From the NCBI RefSeq assembly GCF_016612995.1, contig NZ_JAEOAH010000003.1, forward strand, positions 248,001 to 312,000: DNA of 64,000 nt. Direction: 5' to 3'. Shown here piece by piece: positions 9,371 to 19,463 of the stretch (within the stretch, counting starts at the first letter, position 1; each line of letters begins with the position of its first letter). The DNA is from Viridibacillus soli (lineage in GTDB: Bacteria; Bacillota; Bacilli; Bacillales_A; Planococcaceae). Below the pieces are notes generated by a model. That model had not been told where the DNA came from, made no database searches, and saw only the letters and a list, made by a program, of their open reading frames with translations. A program made the position numbers and the translations under genes.

Positions 9371-9611
9371 TTTCCAAATAGGCAATTTCAAAAAAATAAC
9401 TGTCGAAAGCAGCTTTAATAGCTAATATAAGGACTGTGGTTGACGTACTATAAATTGCACTGCTTTTAGTCGTTTAAAGGGGAATTATGTATGACCTTCT
9501 TCAACTTATGATGCAAATTACTGGAAAACGAACTACAATTAGAGTTATAGTTTTTTGGTATAACCTGTAAATGTTTGTATTTTAAAATAAAATTGTGTAG
9601 GGGGAGGAAAT

Positions 9612-9671
9612 TTGGATATTTCCAATTTACAAATAGAGACTGAAAGATTGATTATACGTCCCTTTAAAAAA
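9612..9671 (+). pseudogene. GNAT acetyltransferase N-terminal stub
   Basis: After a strong GGGGAGG site a TTG opens a frame reading DISNLQIETERLIIRPFKK, the first strand of RimJ/RimL-type acetyltransferases (xExERLxIRPF). After about 20 residues the similarity stops and the frame runs into unrelated sequence, so only the 5' end of the gene is left. 9371-9611 holds no other visible gene. Confidence 0.55.
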
Positions 9672-9770
9672 CAACTGCAAAGTAAATCTGCCGTTGTTTT
9701 TCCTATTTATAATATCCTTTTAGTCAAAAATCTCCTCTTTTTAATCCTAACCTGGATACCTATTTAAACT

Positions 9771-10010
9771 TCAATTTGAAAGTGAAAACGATATTTGTTG
9801 TAAACTTAAGCTCGGCAGTTCTTTCCATAGGAAATTTTCTATCATTACTTTCCTATGAACATTGCTTAAGTGATAAGTCATTTTTTCTGTATCTAACCAA
9901 CATCCATTAATTATTAACTTCTTCTTTTCTTCCCTCCCTAATAATGCCAAACTCCTCTTATATACTGGTTCCATTAATTTATTTTGGTCATGATCAATTA
10001 AAAACAACAC
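9771..10010 (-). CDS. Hypothetical 79-residue ORF
   Basis: An open frame of 79 codons starting with GTG (or TTG at 10007), with AAGGGA too close for an ideal ribosome site. The product is basic, with no signal peptide, no clear membrane helix and no motif I recognise. It lies among decayed genes and may itself be a fragment. Confidence 0.25.
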   Translation of the reverse strand: MLFLIDHDQNKLMEPVYKRSLALLGREEKKKLIINGCWLDTEKMTYHLSNVHRKVMIENFLWKELPSLSLQQISFSLSN

Positions 10011-10023
10011 ACTTCCCTTACTG

Positions 10024-10395
10024 CTATTCGATTATAACAATAAACCGACCCTCGACTTGTTCCTCTTTCGTGTAATGCTCTAGATCTAGAATTGTATTTA
10101 CAATTTGCTTTATTTGTTCCATTGGTAATCCGATCGCAAGTGCCATAAACTTATCAACAAGTGCATCGCTTGAAATAGCCTATGCGACTTACGGAGCTGC
10201 TACTGCTCCAGCAGTTTCAAATGCATAATTGACGCCATCATACGTATACTTTTTGACTTGTTCTATAACATCAGCATCCTTTTAGTTAAAGACGGTTGTA
10301 TCTCCCAGTTCTTTTTGCTTGAACTAGCTTTTTTTCATTAATATCAATCGTAATCACTTCGCAAGCACCTGCCGCAATAGTTAGCAACGTCCCCT
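10024..10395 (-). pseudogene. Zinc/MDR-type alcohol dehydrogenase remnant
   Basis: Directly after the aldehyde dehydrogenase stop the minus strand reads KGTLLTIAAGACEVITIDIN and then EKKLVQAK. This is the Rossmann segment of medium-chain dehydrogenases (VDINExKLxxAKELGA). After a frameshift it continues as DADVIEQVKKYTYDG and VNYAFETAGAV. A later frame gives a C-terminal piece ending RFIVIIE. The catalytic N-terminal half is missing and several stops are present. It was probably the downstream partner of the aldehyde dehydrogenase. Confidence 0.65.
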
Positions 10396-11832
10396 TCACG
10401 TTAAGATATTGATACCGATAAATTTTAAATCTGTCATACCTTCAATTGAATATTGAATGCCTTCCTTTCCAATTCCACTTTTCTTCACACCGCCATATGG
10501 AATGTGGTCATAGCGCTTGACAGATACTTCGTTGATCCATATGCCGCCTGTTTCTAATTGATCTGCGACACGAAATGCACGATTAATATTATTCGTAAAG
10601 ACACCTGCCTGTAAGCCGTATTCTGAATCATTCGCCCATTTTATGACATCCTCTTCCCTTGTAAATGGCATAATAGAAATAATAGGTGCAAATACTTCCT
10701 CACAAACTACTTTCATATCAAATCGGACATGATCAATAATAGTTGCTTGCATCATTGTCCCTTGGCGCTCCCCACCAGTCCGCACAATCGCTCCTTCTGC
10801 AACTGCTTCGTGTACCCAATCTTCTGCACGTTTTGCCGCTTCTTCTGTAATCATCGGTCCAATTTCGGTTGAATCATCAAGTGGATCACCCATTTTCAAC
10901 TTAGATACTTTATCTACTATCTTTTTTAAAAAGGTTTTATAGATTGCTTGATGCACAAAAATACGTTGTGCAGATACACACGCCTGTCCTGCAAATGTGA
11001 AGCCTCCCATTGTAATGGCACTGACTGCATGATCGATATCTGCATCCTCAAAAACGATATTAGGTGCATTCGAACCAAGCTCAAGCGTAACTTTTTTCCC
11101 TTTTGCCATCTCTTGAATTTTCCAGCCAACGGTACTACTACCCGTGAACGTCACCTTTTTCACATGTGGATGTGTCACTAATGTTTCCACTAATTGTTCT
11201 CCGGGCCCATTTAATAAATTAAAAGCACCCTTTGGTAAACCAGCTTGTTCAAACAGTTTATATAATTTTATCGCGGATAATGGCGTTTTCTCTGCTGGTT
11301 TTAATACAATTGTATTTCCTGCTGCAATAGCAGGGGCCACTTTATGAAGTGACATATTTAACGGAAAATTGAACGGTGTAATTGCTGCGACCACTCCGAT
11401 CGGTACCCGCTTGGCTATACCTATCTGCCCTTCACCACCCAATGCATTATCTAAGACAATTTGTTCCCCGTTTAAATTTTTGGCCCCTTCAGAAGCAAAA
11501 CGTAATACTTGAATAGCTCGGGATACTTCACCTCTTGCTTCAACAATCGGCTTGCCGGCTTCTAAAGCTAATGTCGTCGCAAAATCTGTTGCTTGTACTT
11601 CTAGTAAATCCGCGGCTCGTCGCAAAATCGCACTGCGTTCATGTGCTGGCATAGATTTCATTTTTTGATGGTATATTTCATGAGCCACTTTAACGGCAAG
11701 TTCCACATCGCTTGTCGTAGCGCAGCTAACTATACCAATTAGCTCATTATTATAAGGATTACGTACTCCAATTTCTTCACGAAAATCTCCTTTAATTTCT
11801 ACACCTCGAATAAACGAACAATATTCAATCAT
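10396..11832 (-). CDS. NAD(P)-dependent aldehyde dehydrogenase
   Basis: 478 residues, the normal length for the superfamily. It has the NAD-binding TPFNFPLNMSLHK region, KPAEKTPLSA, the FTGSSTVGWKI turn, the general-base Glu in VTLELGSNAP, the catalytic Cys in FAGQACVSAQR, and the CEEVFAPI and IPYGGVKKSGIGKEG signatures. It oxidises an aldehyde to the acid in the cytosol. Sequence alone does not fix the substrate; the relatives I recall act on lactaldehyde, sulfo- or phosphonoacetaldehyde-like compounds. ATG at 11832 with AAAGGAGG 7 bases upstream. Flanking genes are decayed, so its pathway may be lost. Confidence 0.9.
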   Translation of the reverse strand: MIEYCSFIRGVEIKGDFREEIGVRNPYNNELIGIVSCATTSDVELAVKVAHEIYHQKMKSMPAHERSAILRRAADLLEVQATDFATTLALEAGKPIVEARGEVSRAIQVLRFASEGAKNLNGEQIVLDNALGGEGQIGIAKRVPIGVVAAITPFNFPLNMSLHKVAPAIAAGNTIVLKPAEKTPLSAIKLYKLFEQAGLPKGAFNLLNGPGEQLVETLVTHPHVKKVTFTGSSTVGWKIQEMAKGKKVTLELGSNAPNIVFEDADIDHAVSAITMGGFTFAGQACVSAQRIFVHQAIYKTFLKKIVDKVSKLKMGDPLDDSTEIGPMITEEAAKRAEDWVHEAVAEGAIVRTGGERQGTMMQATIIDHVRFDMKVVCEEVFAPIISIMPFTREEDVIKWANDSEYGLQAGVFTNNINRAFRVADQLETGGIWINEVSVKRYDHIPYGGVKKSGIGKEGIQYSIEGMTDLKFIGINILT

Positions 11833-11857
11833 CTATTAATCCTCCTTTGTTCTTGAT

Positions 11858-11891
11858 AAAAAAACCCTAAGACAAATGGGGCCTTAGGGTT
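11858..11891 (-). terminator. Rho-independent terminator
   Basis: On the minus strand AACCCTAAG pairs with CTTAGGGTT and runs into TTTTTTT. It follows the acyl-CoA dehydrogenase remnant and separates it from the aldehyde dehydrogenase, which must then have its own promoter or depend on read-through. Confidence 0.75.
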
Positions 11892-11900
11892 GTTGTAGAT

Positions 11901-12157
11901 TTACTCGTAATAGCCTCCAGTAGATTTAATAAATGAGTTAAACTGATTTGCATCATGACCAAACCAAATGGTCAAATCATTCCGTTCGGCTGAGCTGCTA
12001 AAAAGCCTGCATCTATTATGACTTTCACTAATTAGGTTGGATATGCTTATTGCTCATCAATCTCGCGCAATTACGTATCCGGAGATGCTTTACAAACGGC
12101 ACGTACACTTTGACGCAGTTCTTCTAAAAACACCACTTGTTCAACTACTAATATCAT
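11901..12157 (-). pseudogene. Acyl-CoA dehydrogenase remnant
   Basis: An ATG at 12157 with a good GAGGGGG site opens VVEQVVFLEELRQSVRAVCK, a stop, LREIDEQ, a stop, AYPT, and VKVIIDAGFLAA. This is the N-terminal helix bundle of acyl-CoA dehydrogenases (FRxxVRxFC ... REIDExRAYPxxLVKxLxxAGFLAAL). The catalytic middle has been deleted and a short tail ending FIKSTGGYYE follows. The gene preceded or followed its enoyl-CoA hydratase partner in a former beta-oxidation-like operon. Confidence 0.6.
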
Positions 12158-12169
12158 CGTAATTCCCCC

Positions 12170-12955
12170 TCACTTTCCTGCAAAATTTGGTGCCCTTTTT
12201 TCATTAAATGCACGCACTCCTTCAAGACGATCCTCTGAATTAACTGCAAGGTTATAAATCTCTATTTCTCGTTTTCGAGCATCACTATTCGATAACGCTC
12301 CTAAAGTATTTGCGCAAATCTTACAACCTTGCACCCCCAAAGGAGCATTTTTCGCGATTTTATTTGCAAGCTTAAGAGCTGTTTGGAACAATTCTTCAGG
12401 TGGGACGACTGCATTAAGTAGACCAGCATCATTTGCTTCTTCTACTCCAAAGATTTCACCCGTAAACAACCATTGTTTCGCTTTATGTAATGGCACTCGT
12501 TTCGGTAAAAGACGAGAACCACCACATCCAGGCATAATGCCTCGAGTTACTTCTGGTAAGCCAAATTTCGCTGTTTTTGCTGCAACGAGGAAATCACAAT
12601 TGAGTGCTAATTCAAAACCACCCGCCAAAGCATAGCCATTAACTACGGCAATTGTTGGCTGTGGTAGATCCTCAAGCGCATAAAACATCTGCTCAAATAA
12701 TTCATGCTGTGCTTTCCAGGTCTCCTCAGAAAGCCCTTTAAGTTCCTTTAAATCTGCTCCTGAGCAAAATGCTTCACTGTTCGAAGAAGTTAAAAGTACA
12801 ACTCTAATAGATGGATCAGTTGACACGACTTTTAAAAGTGACAACATATATTCAGCCATTTTCGTATTAAAAGCATTGAGCATTTTCGGTCGATTTAAAG
12901 TCACGTTTAAAATCTGTCCATTGTCTCCTACTATTTCTGTTAATATGGCATTCAT
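12170..12955 (-). CDS. Enoyl-CoA hydratase/isomerase family protein
   Basis: 261 residues, the usual crotonase length. It shows the CoA-binding FCSGADLKEL loop and the oxyanion-hole segment NGYALAGGFELALNCDFLVA, and LPEVTRGIMPGCGGSRLLPKR holds the region that carries the catalytic acidic residues. It hydrates or isomerises an enoyl-CoA in fatty- or amino-acid breakdown. AAGGGGTG precedes the ATG, and its start is 4 bases from the stop of the upstream fragment. The neighbouring acyl-CoA dehydrogenase is dead, so the enzyme may be a survivor of a decaying operon. The exact substrate is unknown. Confidence 0.88.
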   Translation of the reverse strand: MNAILTEIVGDNGQILNVTLNRPKMLNAFNTKMAEYMLSLLKVVSTDPSIRVVLLTSSNSEAFCSGADLKELKGLSEETWKAQHELFEQMFYALEDLPQPTIAVVNGYALAGGFELALNCDFLVAAKTAKFGLPEVTRGIMPGCGGSRLLPKRVPLHKAKQWLFTGEIFGVEEANDAGLLNAVVPPEELFQTALKLANKIAKNAPLGVQGCKICANTLGALSNSDARKREIEIYNLAVNSEDRLEGVRAFNEKRAPNFAGK

Positions 12956-12958
12956 AAG

Positions 12959-13156
12959 TTACACCCCTTCATTTACTAAATTCGATGCACGAGTCACTTC
13001 ACGAGTTGCAGATGTATCCAGTGCTTTAGCAATATCAGTTAATGTAAAGTCATAGGCTAGCATGTCATCAAATGGGTAAACTTCACGTTTGTCAGGCTCT
13101 GTCATCACCACGACTTTCCCTTTCTTAGTAATTCCACCTTTACATTGATTTAGCAT
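12959..13156 (-). pseudogene. C-terminal gene fragment upstream of the enoyl-CoA hydratase
   Basis: A 65-codon frame without a ribosome site at its ATG. It reads like the tail of a larger enzyme (KVVVMTEPDKREVYPFDDML, then DFTLTDIAKALDTSATREV) and stops three bases before the hydratase. I cannot name the family. Because the frame is open to its end and is spaced for translational coupling, it is probably the 3' remnant of a deleted first gene of the operon. Confidence 0.45.
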
Positions 13157-13374
13157 TTTATTAATTGTATTTCTATGAGATTAGAAAAATGAGTATAACC
13201 TAAAGATTAATTATTTTTCTAAATCAATATATTTTTAAATGGTGAATAGCCTTTCACACTATTTTCTTTGCCTACTAGCTATGAAATCTAACGGTTTTCA
13301 CTTAAACGAAAACAACAAACGTAAATTTATACACTTTTAAAGCATTAATTACTGTCTTGCTCAGCGTTCCATGA

Positions 13375-15015
<1,641 letters not shown>

Positions 15016-15068
15016 TAAAATTGTTACTTAGCAAAGCTTGTTTTACAGCTTCTAAGTACTTCTAATTT

Positions 15069-15110
15069 CCCCATACTCCCCTATTGAACTTCAGGGAGTA
15101 TGGGGATTCT
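15069..15110 (+). terminator. Terminator of the ABC-F gene
   Basis: Perfect 12-bp stem CCCCATACTCCC/GGGAGTATGGGG with a 13-base loop and a T-rich tail. Confidence 0.85.
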
Positions 15111-15204
15111 TTATGCCAAGAATTATATATTATTTAAAATAAAAATACTGGTACCAGCATGAATAGCTTCCTCATTAATCCTTACTCCGTTGCCAAAATC
15201 CTAT

Positions 15205-15348
15205 AAATATATATAAGCATTGTTTTCTTCCCTGTTCTGCGTGTCCGATTTCGCCGAAGCTACTTTCGTTTGATGTGACACTCCAAGGGCTTAAATTCGG
15301 ACACAACGAATCCTACATATTAGCAGTATCTTCTACGTGATTAATCTG
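15205..15348 (-). ncRNA. Candidate omega-RNA of TnpB
   Basis: TnpB proteins use a structured RNA from the 3' part of the tnpB gene and the right end of the element, with the guide lying beyond the end. Here the 144 bases after the tnpB stop contain a long-range 8-bp stem (GTGTCCGA at 15241-15248 with TCGGACAC at 15297-15304) enclosing a small GAAAGTAGCTTC hairpin. This is the expected place for the scaffold. Its exact 3' end, and so the guide, cannot be fixed without knowing the element boundary. Confidence 0.4.
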
Positions 15349-16464
15349 CTAATTTTTATAGTTAGCTAAATTCAAAGTAGCATTTAGGTCTCTATCTATT
15401 TCTAATCCACATTCGCAGGAATAAAGTCTATCAGATAACTTTAGGTCTGATTTAATATCTCCACAATTTGAGCACATCTTAGATGATGGATAAAAACGAC
15501 TAACCTGCATAAATTCAATTCCGTTTTTCTCACACTTGTATTTCATTTGACGGATAAATTCATACCATTTTTGCTTTTGGATTGCTTTCGATAAATGACG
15601 ATTTTTCATCATTCCAGATACATTCAAATCCTCCATAACAACTTTACAAGGTTTGGTTTTCACAATTGTATTTGTTGTTTGGTGAATATAGTTGTCTCGA
15701 ATGCTTGTTAACCGTCGATGTAGGTGCCGTATCTGCTTTTCGATTTTTATAAGGTTGCTTGTTTTGACAAAACGGTTTCCCTCCTTATTCATCTCATATT
15801 TACGAGAAGCTCTTCTCTGCAACCTACGAAGTTGTTTCTCGGTCTTACGTACTGCTTGTGTTTTATTAATATTTTTAAAGACTTTTCCATCAGAGCATAT
15901 TGCTAAATCTTTTACTCCTAAGTCAATACCAACGACTACATCTGTCAACTCGGGTTTCACAACCTCTTGTTCAATACCCACAGTCAAATACCAATACTTT
16001 CCGTCAAACCCCACTCTAGGATTCATATACTTGATATCTATAGATAATTGTTCTGAGGTCTTTACCCAACCAATCTTTTCGATTAGGACTAACTTGTTTG
16101 GCTTGGATTTTAACTTTAGATTGTCGTTATAGAAAGATGGTTTGGATTTCTTTCTACTTTTAAACCTTGGCTTATCAGCTAATCCCTTGAAAAACTTCTT
16201 ATAGGCGTCACAGGCATCTTTAACTGCCTGTTTTGCTACGTTGTTGGACACTTCACCCAACCAAATAAAGTCATCCTGCTTTTTAATTTGTGTGATTTCT
16301 TTGCGCAAGTCATTATCAGAAATGAATTTATTTCCCTTCTTGTGATTCTCTTCTTGTCTAGCTAAAGACCAGTTATATACCCACCTAGCTGTTCCCGTAG
16401 ACTTCCAAAGTGCAGACTCTTGTTCAGGAGTTGGTCGAAGTCTAATTCTATTCGTGAGAATCAT
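15349..16464 (-). CDS. tnpB: TnpB RNA-guided endonuclease of an IS607-type element
   Basis: 371 residues. The N-terminal helix-turn-helix type domain (RIRLRPTPEQESALWKS) is followed by a RuvC-like nuclease. Catalytic acids are in VGIDLGVKDLA (Asp181), VVMEDLNVSGM (Glu278) and the DRD of IDRDLNATLN near 357-359. A zinc finger lies between the last two (CSNC at 331-334, CEC at 350-352). TnpB is the ancestor of Cas12 and cuts DNA using an omega-RNA guide, which maintains the element at its site. All key residues are present. The start overlaps the recombinase gene by 17 bases. It acts beside the chromosome in the cytosol. Confidence 0.9.
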   Translation of the reverse strand: MILTNRIRLRPTPEQESALWKSTGTARWVYNWSLARQEENHKKGNKFISDNDLRKEITQIKKQDDFIWLGEVSNNVAKQAVKDACDAYKKFFKGLADKPRFKSRKKSKPSFYNDNLKLKSKPNKLVLIEKIGWVKTSEQLSIDIKYMNPRVGFDGKYWYLTVGIEQEVVKPELTDVVVGIDLGVKDLAICSDGKVFKNINKTQAVRKTEKQLRRLQRRASRKYEMNKEGNRFVKTSNLIKIEKQIRHLHRRLTSIRDNYIHQTTNTIVKTKPCKVVMEDLNVSGMMKNRHLSKAIQKQKWYEFIRQMKYKCEKNGIEFMQVSRFYPSSKMCSNCGDIKSDLKLSDRLYSCECGLEIDRDLNATLNLANYKN

Positions 16465-17065
16465 ATTTGATTAACTCCTCAATCATCTTCTTTGCTTTGT
16501 GCGCTCGTCTGCCCTGCAACTTACAGCTAAAGACTGTGACAATTTGAATCAAATCTTCCACCAACTCTTGGTCTTCGATTTTGGGTGTGCTATCTATTAT
16601 TTGAATATTTGTTCCGTATTTCGCAAATAGACTATCTAGTAACTCGTATCCAAATCTCAGTAATCTATCTTTGTACATGACAACTACGGTTTCAACTTGA
16701 TAGGCAAGCACTTTGTCGATTAATATGTTTAACCCCTTTTTATTATAGTTAATCCCACTGCCTACATCCGTTATAATTTCAAAGGGTTTACCTTGTTGAA
16801 TCAAATAGGTTTTCATATTCTCAACTTGTCTTTCCAAATCATCTTTTTGTTTACTAGATGATACTCGACAATAGCCTATTACTAATCTTTCTTTCTCTTG
16901 CTCATACAAACCTAAGTACATATCTAGTTGTTGTTGCGAGTAGTAGCGGTGACCAGACGGAGTAGTGTAACTAGGCTTCAATTTGTCTGTTTTATCCCAA
17001 TTTCTTAATGTTTGTATTGTGATACCAATTTCTTCTGCAAACTGTCCTATGCTGTATGTTTTCAT
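16448..17065 (-). CDS. tnpA: IS607-family serine recombinase (TnpA)
   Basis: 205 residues from the ATG at 17065, which has AGGGGTG 6 bases upstream. Residues 1-50 are a MerR-type winged helix (SIGQFAEEIGITIQTLRNWD, PSGHRYYS). Residues from 60 on are a serine recombinase catalytic domain with GYCRVSSSKQ (nucleophile Ser69 or Ser70) and MYKDRLLRFGYELL. The small size and N-terminal DNA-binding head set the IS607 class apart from large serine integrases. It catalyses excision and insertion through a circular intermediate. tnpB overlaps its 3' end, so the two are coupled. Confidence 0.9.
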   Translation of the reverse strand: MKTYSIGQFAEEIGITIQTLRNWDKTDKLKPSYTTPSGHRYYSQQQLDMYLGLYEQEKERLVIGYCRVSSSKQKDDLERQVENMKTYLIQQGKPFEIITDVGSGINYNKKGLNILIDKVLAYQVETVVVMYKDRLLRFGYELLDSLFAKYGTNIQIIDSTPKIEDQELVEDLIQIVTVFSCKLQGRRAHKAKKMIEELIKYDSHE

Positions 17066-17180
17066 TTTAATCACCCCTATATTTTACTATATAGGATAAC
17101 CATACCATATTTAAATGCTTATTTATGGGTTTTTATAGATTATATCCAACTGTTATTATCCCCCTCCGCATTGAATTAGG

Positions 17181-17215
17181 CTAAAATTAAAAGCCACATC
17201 TAATTGATGTGGCTT
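17181..17215 (-). terminator. Rho-independent terminator
   Basis: On the minus strand a perfect 10-bp stem AAGCCACATC/GATGTGGCTT ends in TTAATTTT, just after the 58-residue ORF. Confidence 0.8.
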
Positions 17216-17221
17216 AAAGCA

Positions 17222-17398
17222 TCACTCTTCAATACTGACAATTTCGGATATATGAGTGATTGCAATGGTCGTAAAATCATCTAAATCCAAGTAATCAAAA
17301 TTTTCTACCGTCCCACTTAAATAGTTTTCATAAAATTCGTCAGGAGATTCATCAACAACGTATGTATTCCCATTCCCCATAATGATCAGTGATTTCAT
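17222..17398 (-). CDS. Hypothetical 58-residue acidic protein
   Basis: ATG at 17398 with an excellent AGGAGG site, and a terminator directly after the stop. The product is acidic (NYLSGTVENFDYLDLDDFTT), with no signal peptide or membrane helix. I do not recognise a family. The clean expression signals argue that it is a real small gene, sitting just beyond the IS607 element. Confidence 0.65.
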   Translation of the reverse strand: MKSLIIMGNGNTYVVDESPDEFYENYLSGTVENFDYLDLDDFTTIAITHISEIVSIEE

Positions 17399-17596
17399 AT
17401 CTCTTCCTCCTCACAACGATATTAGTAAATTATATGCAAGTAATTGTAAGTTTCATGCAATATTTTAAAACTATCAATAATTTTCCTTATTCCAATTATT
17501 AAATGGAAGATGATTCAAGTCTGACCCTCAAGTAAATAAACACCCACCAATAGGGAGGAACCAACATTGGATATTTACTTGTATCAGAGTAATATA

Positions 17597-17620
17597 AAAA
17601 GCACCCTAAAGGATGCTTTT
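17597..17620 (-). terminator. Terminator after the coiled-coil protein gene
   Basis: AAAAGCA/TGCTTTT stem with CC/GG inner pairs, followed by T-rich sequence on the minus strand, ten bases past the stop. Confidence 0.7.
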
Positions 17621-17630
17621 CTGCCAATAA

Positions 17631-17960
17631 TTATTTTGATTCTAGCTCTTTTATTGATTGTTTTATTACACGTAAAACTTCTTGATAATATTTCTCGTTA
17701 TTATTACAGTGTCGAATATTTTTTTCTAACGTAACTATTTCAACATCAATTTCTTCAATCATATGCTGAATAATAGTCATTGCCATTCCACTGTCTGTTT
17801 TTTCTGAGGAAATGCTTAAAACACTTTTTCTTTCTAATAAATCACTTTTTCTCAGTAATGATTTCTCTGTTTCTTCGTAGTAGTGCTGAATACTAGCTTC
17901 AATTTCCTCAACCAACGCAAGTCTAGATACTCTTCTTGGTAATTCTTTTAATTCAGTCAA
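17631..17960 (-). CDS. Hypothetical coiled-coil protein
   Basis: 109 residues from a TTG at 17960 with AGGGGTG 6 bases upstream; longer in-frame readings lack a site. It is almost entirely helical and charged (ALVEEIEASIQHYYEETEKS, EEIDVEIVTLEKNIRHCNNN), which suggests a soluble coiled coil. No catalytic motif, signal peptide or membrane segment is seen. It has its own terminator and lies downstream of the DUF4097 gene on the same strand. Function unknown. Confidence 0.55.
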   Translation of the reverse strand: MTELKELPRRVSRLALVEEIEASIQHYYEETEKSLLRKSDLLERKSVLSISSEKTDSGMAMTIIQHMIEEIDVEIVTLEKNIRHCNNNEKYYQEVLRVIKQSIKELESK

Positions 17961-18050
17961 TATTTTCACCCCTACAACCATTATAAATTGGGAGGACTTG
18001 TAAGTATGTAGTGAGTTTTTGATAAAAACCACAAGTATTGTATGATTTTT

Positions 18051-18839
18051 TTAATTAATTATTATATTGCCTACTGAAACAGATATATTTAACTCCTTAT
18101 CCCCTTTTGTGCCATTAATAATTTTCTGCCCTGCGCCTCGCTTTATTTTATTTTCACTTGATAATATATTATTTTCTGTAATGAGCTTTCCATTACTAGT
18201 TGAAATATTTAACCCTACCTTATTACTTTTCAATCCATTAGGTAGTGTTATCTTTACATTGCCATTTGACAAATTAATATTGTTCTTACCCTTTATATCA
18301 GAAAAATTCAAGCTATTTAGACTACCAATTCGGTTCTTTATATTAACCTCTCCATCAACTGCCCCTATATTCATTGAACCATTCTTTGCTTCTATATTTA
18401 ATGATTCCCCTTTAAAAGAATCTACGTTTATATTACCTACACTTGAACTAAGGCTTAATCGGTTAACTTCACTTAAATTTTTAACATCTATGTTTCCATT
18501 TCGTGTTTTAATTTGTACATGTTCTAGTATTCTAGGCGGTAAATTTAATACCAATTCCCCTCTTTTTGTTACAATGTTTATCCACTTAGCCTTTACCTTT
18601 ATAATCGCTCGATCTTTCTCATAAACTATATCTATTTTCGAATTTCCGAATAATGATTTCTGACTTGTATACTCTATATTCATTTTGGAATCACCACTAA
18701 CGGCAACGATATTCGAAACATCCGCATCAACAAGTATCTTATCTACATTTTCTAATTCACTCTTATATCCAACATTCTTTTTACCCGAATTAAGTGCAAT
18801 GAGAGATCCAGCTATTATCAAAATTATAACCCCAATCAT
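18051..18839 (-). CDS. DUF4097-type exported beta-helix repeat protein
   Basis: About 262 residues: an N-terminal membrane anchor (IGVIILIIAGSLIAL) followed by repeating G-N-I/G-S-L beta turns (TRNGNIDVKNL, SSVGNINVDSF, AKNGSMNIGAV, LSNGNVKITLP) of the DUF4097 type. Such proteins sit on the outside of the membrane and often accompany stress regulators. GAGGAG is found 6 bases before an ATC at 18857, giving IKRKKLM ahead of the helix; the first ATG is 24 bases from the site. The real start may be that ATC. A MarR gene lies just upstream and shares an operator-like motif with it. Confidence 0.75.
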   Translation of the reverse strand: MIGVIILIIAGSLIALNSGKKNVGYKSELENVDKILVDADVSNIVAVSGDSKMNIEYTSQKSLFGNSKIDIVYEKDRAIIKVKAKWINIVTKRGELVLNLPPRILEHVQIKTRNGNIDVKNLSEVNRLSLSSSVGNINVDSFKGESLNIEAKNGSMNIGAVDGEVNIKNRIGSLNSLNFSDIKGKNNINLSNGNVKITLPNGLKSNKVGLNISTSNGKLITENNILSSENKIKRGAGQKIINGTKGDKELNISVSVGNIIIN

Positions 18840-18912
18840 TAATTTTTTTCTTTTGATATTCTTCTCCTCTTTCTATAAATAGTAAAAACACTCTACCTCC
18901 CAACCGAATTTA

Positions 18913-18927
18913 TTTTAATTACTAAAA
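18913..18927. promoter_or_regulatory. Operator-like motif upstream of the DUF4097 gene
   Basis: TTTTAATTACTAAAA, a near-palindrome, lies about 60 bases before the DUF4097 start. Its exact reverse complement occurs before marR at 19464. It is a candidate binding site for the MarR protein. Confidence 0.5.
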
Positions 18928-18995
18928 TATATAAATTATACAATATATATTTATTATAATATATACAAATGATAATTACTGTCAATTTTTTTCAT

Positions 18996-19027
18996 AAAAA
19001 AAAACAGATTTTTTTATCTGTTTTTTT
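18996..19027. terminator. Bidirectional-type terminator after marR
   Basis: ACAGAT/ATCTGT stem flanked by A and T runs, ending two bases before the marR stop on the minus strand. Confidence 0.75.
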
Positions 19028-19029
19028 GT

Positions 19030-19443
19030 TCAATATTCATTTTTTTTAAATAGTTTATTTATTTCCATAAACATACTCGATATGCTCTCTATTTTTTCCT
19101 TTGAGAATTTCGAAAAGATTGCTTCGACCCTTTCCTCTCCCTTTTTAGTAAGTGAAACTCTTACGACTCTTCTATCATCTTTAATCCTTATTCTTTCTAC
19201 ATAATCTAATTTTTCAAGTTTATCGCACATATTCGTGGCTGCACCAGGAGTTAACATAAATGCTTCAGATATCTCAGTAATTTTCATATGTCTATATAAT
19301 TTTAGTCTTAGTAATAAAAGCACTAAATTTTCTGAGAGGTTTTCATCATGAGTTAGTATTTTCATAAACTCATTTGATTTATTTTGAATGATAAACATTT
19401 CTTCCATAAGATTATGTATAACATCTTCTAAAGACTTTTCCAT
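19030..19443 (-). CDS. MarR-family transcriptional regulator
   Basis: 137 residues from the ATG at 19443, with AAGGGA 8 bases upstream. It has the MarR winged-helix order: a dimerisation helix, then MKITEISEAFMLTPGAATNM as the helix-turn-helix, DKLEKLDYVERI as the recognition extension, and the wing IKDDRRVVRVSLTKKGEE. MarR proteins bind palindromes as dimers and often repress themselves and a neighbour. The shared 15-base motif in front of marR and of the downstream DUF4097 gene suggests that it controls both. The inducer is unknown. Confidence 0.88.
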   Translation of the reverse strand: MEKSLEDVIHNLMEEMFIIQNKSNEFMKILTHDENLSENLVLLLLRLKLYRHMKITEISEAFMLTPGAATNMCDKLEKLDYVERIRIKDDRRVVRVSLTKKGEERVEAIFSKFSKEKIESISSMFMEINKLFKKNEY

Positions 19444-19463
19444 CCTAATCATCCCTTAAGTCA

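Larger units (their letters stand above)
15200..17130 (-). mobile_element. IS607-type insertion sequence with TnpA recombinase and TnpB
   Basis: Two overlapping genes, a MerR-headed serine recombinase and a TnpB, make up an IS607-family element of about 1.9 kb. These elements have no inverted terminal repeats and prefer GG targets, so the ends given are estimates. The left end lies in the AT-rich stretch upstream of tnpA, with the imperfect palindrome CCTATATAGT..AAATATAGG. The right end probably lies near 15200, where a related TATATATTTATAGG occurs. Both genes look intact, so the element may still be active. Confidence 0.75.
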
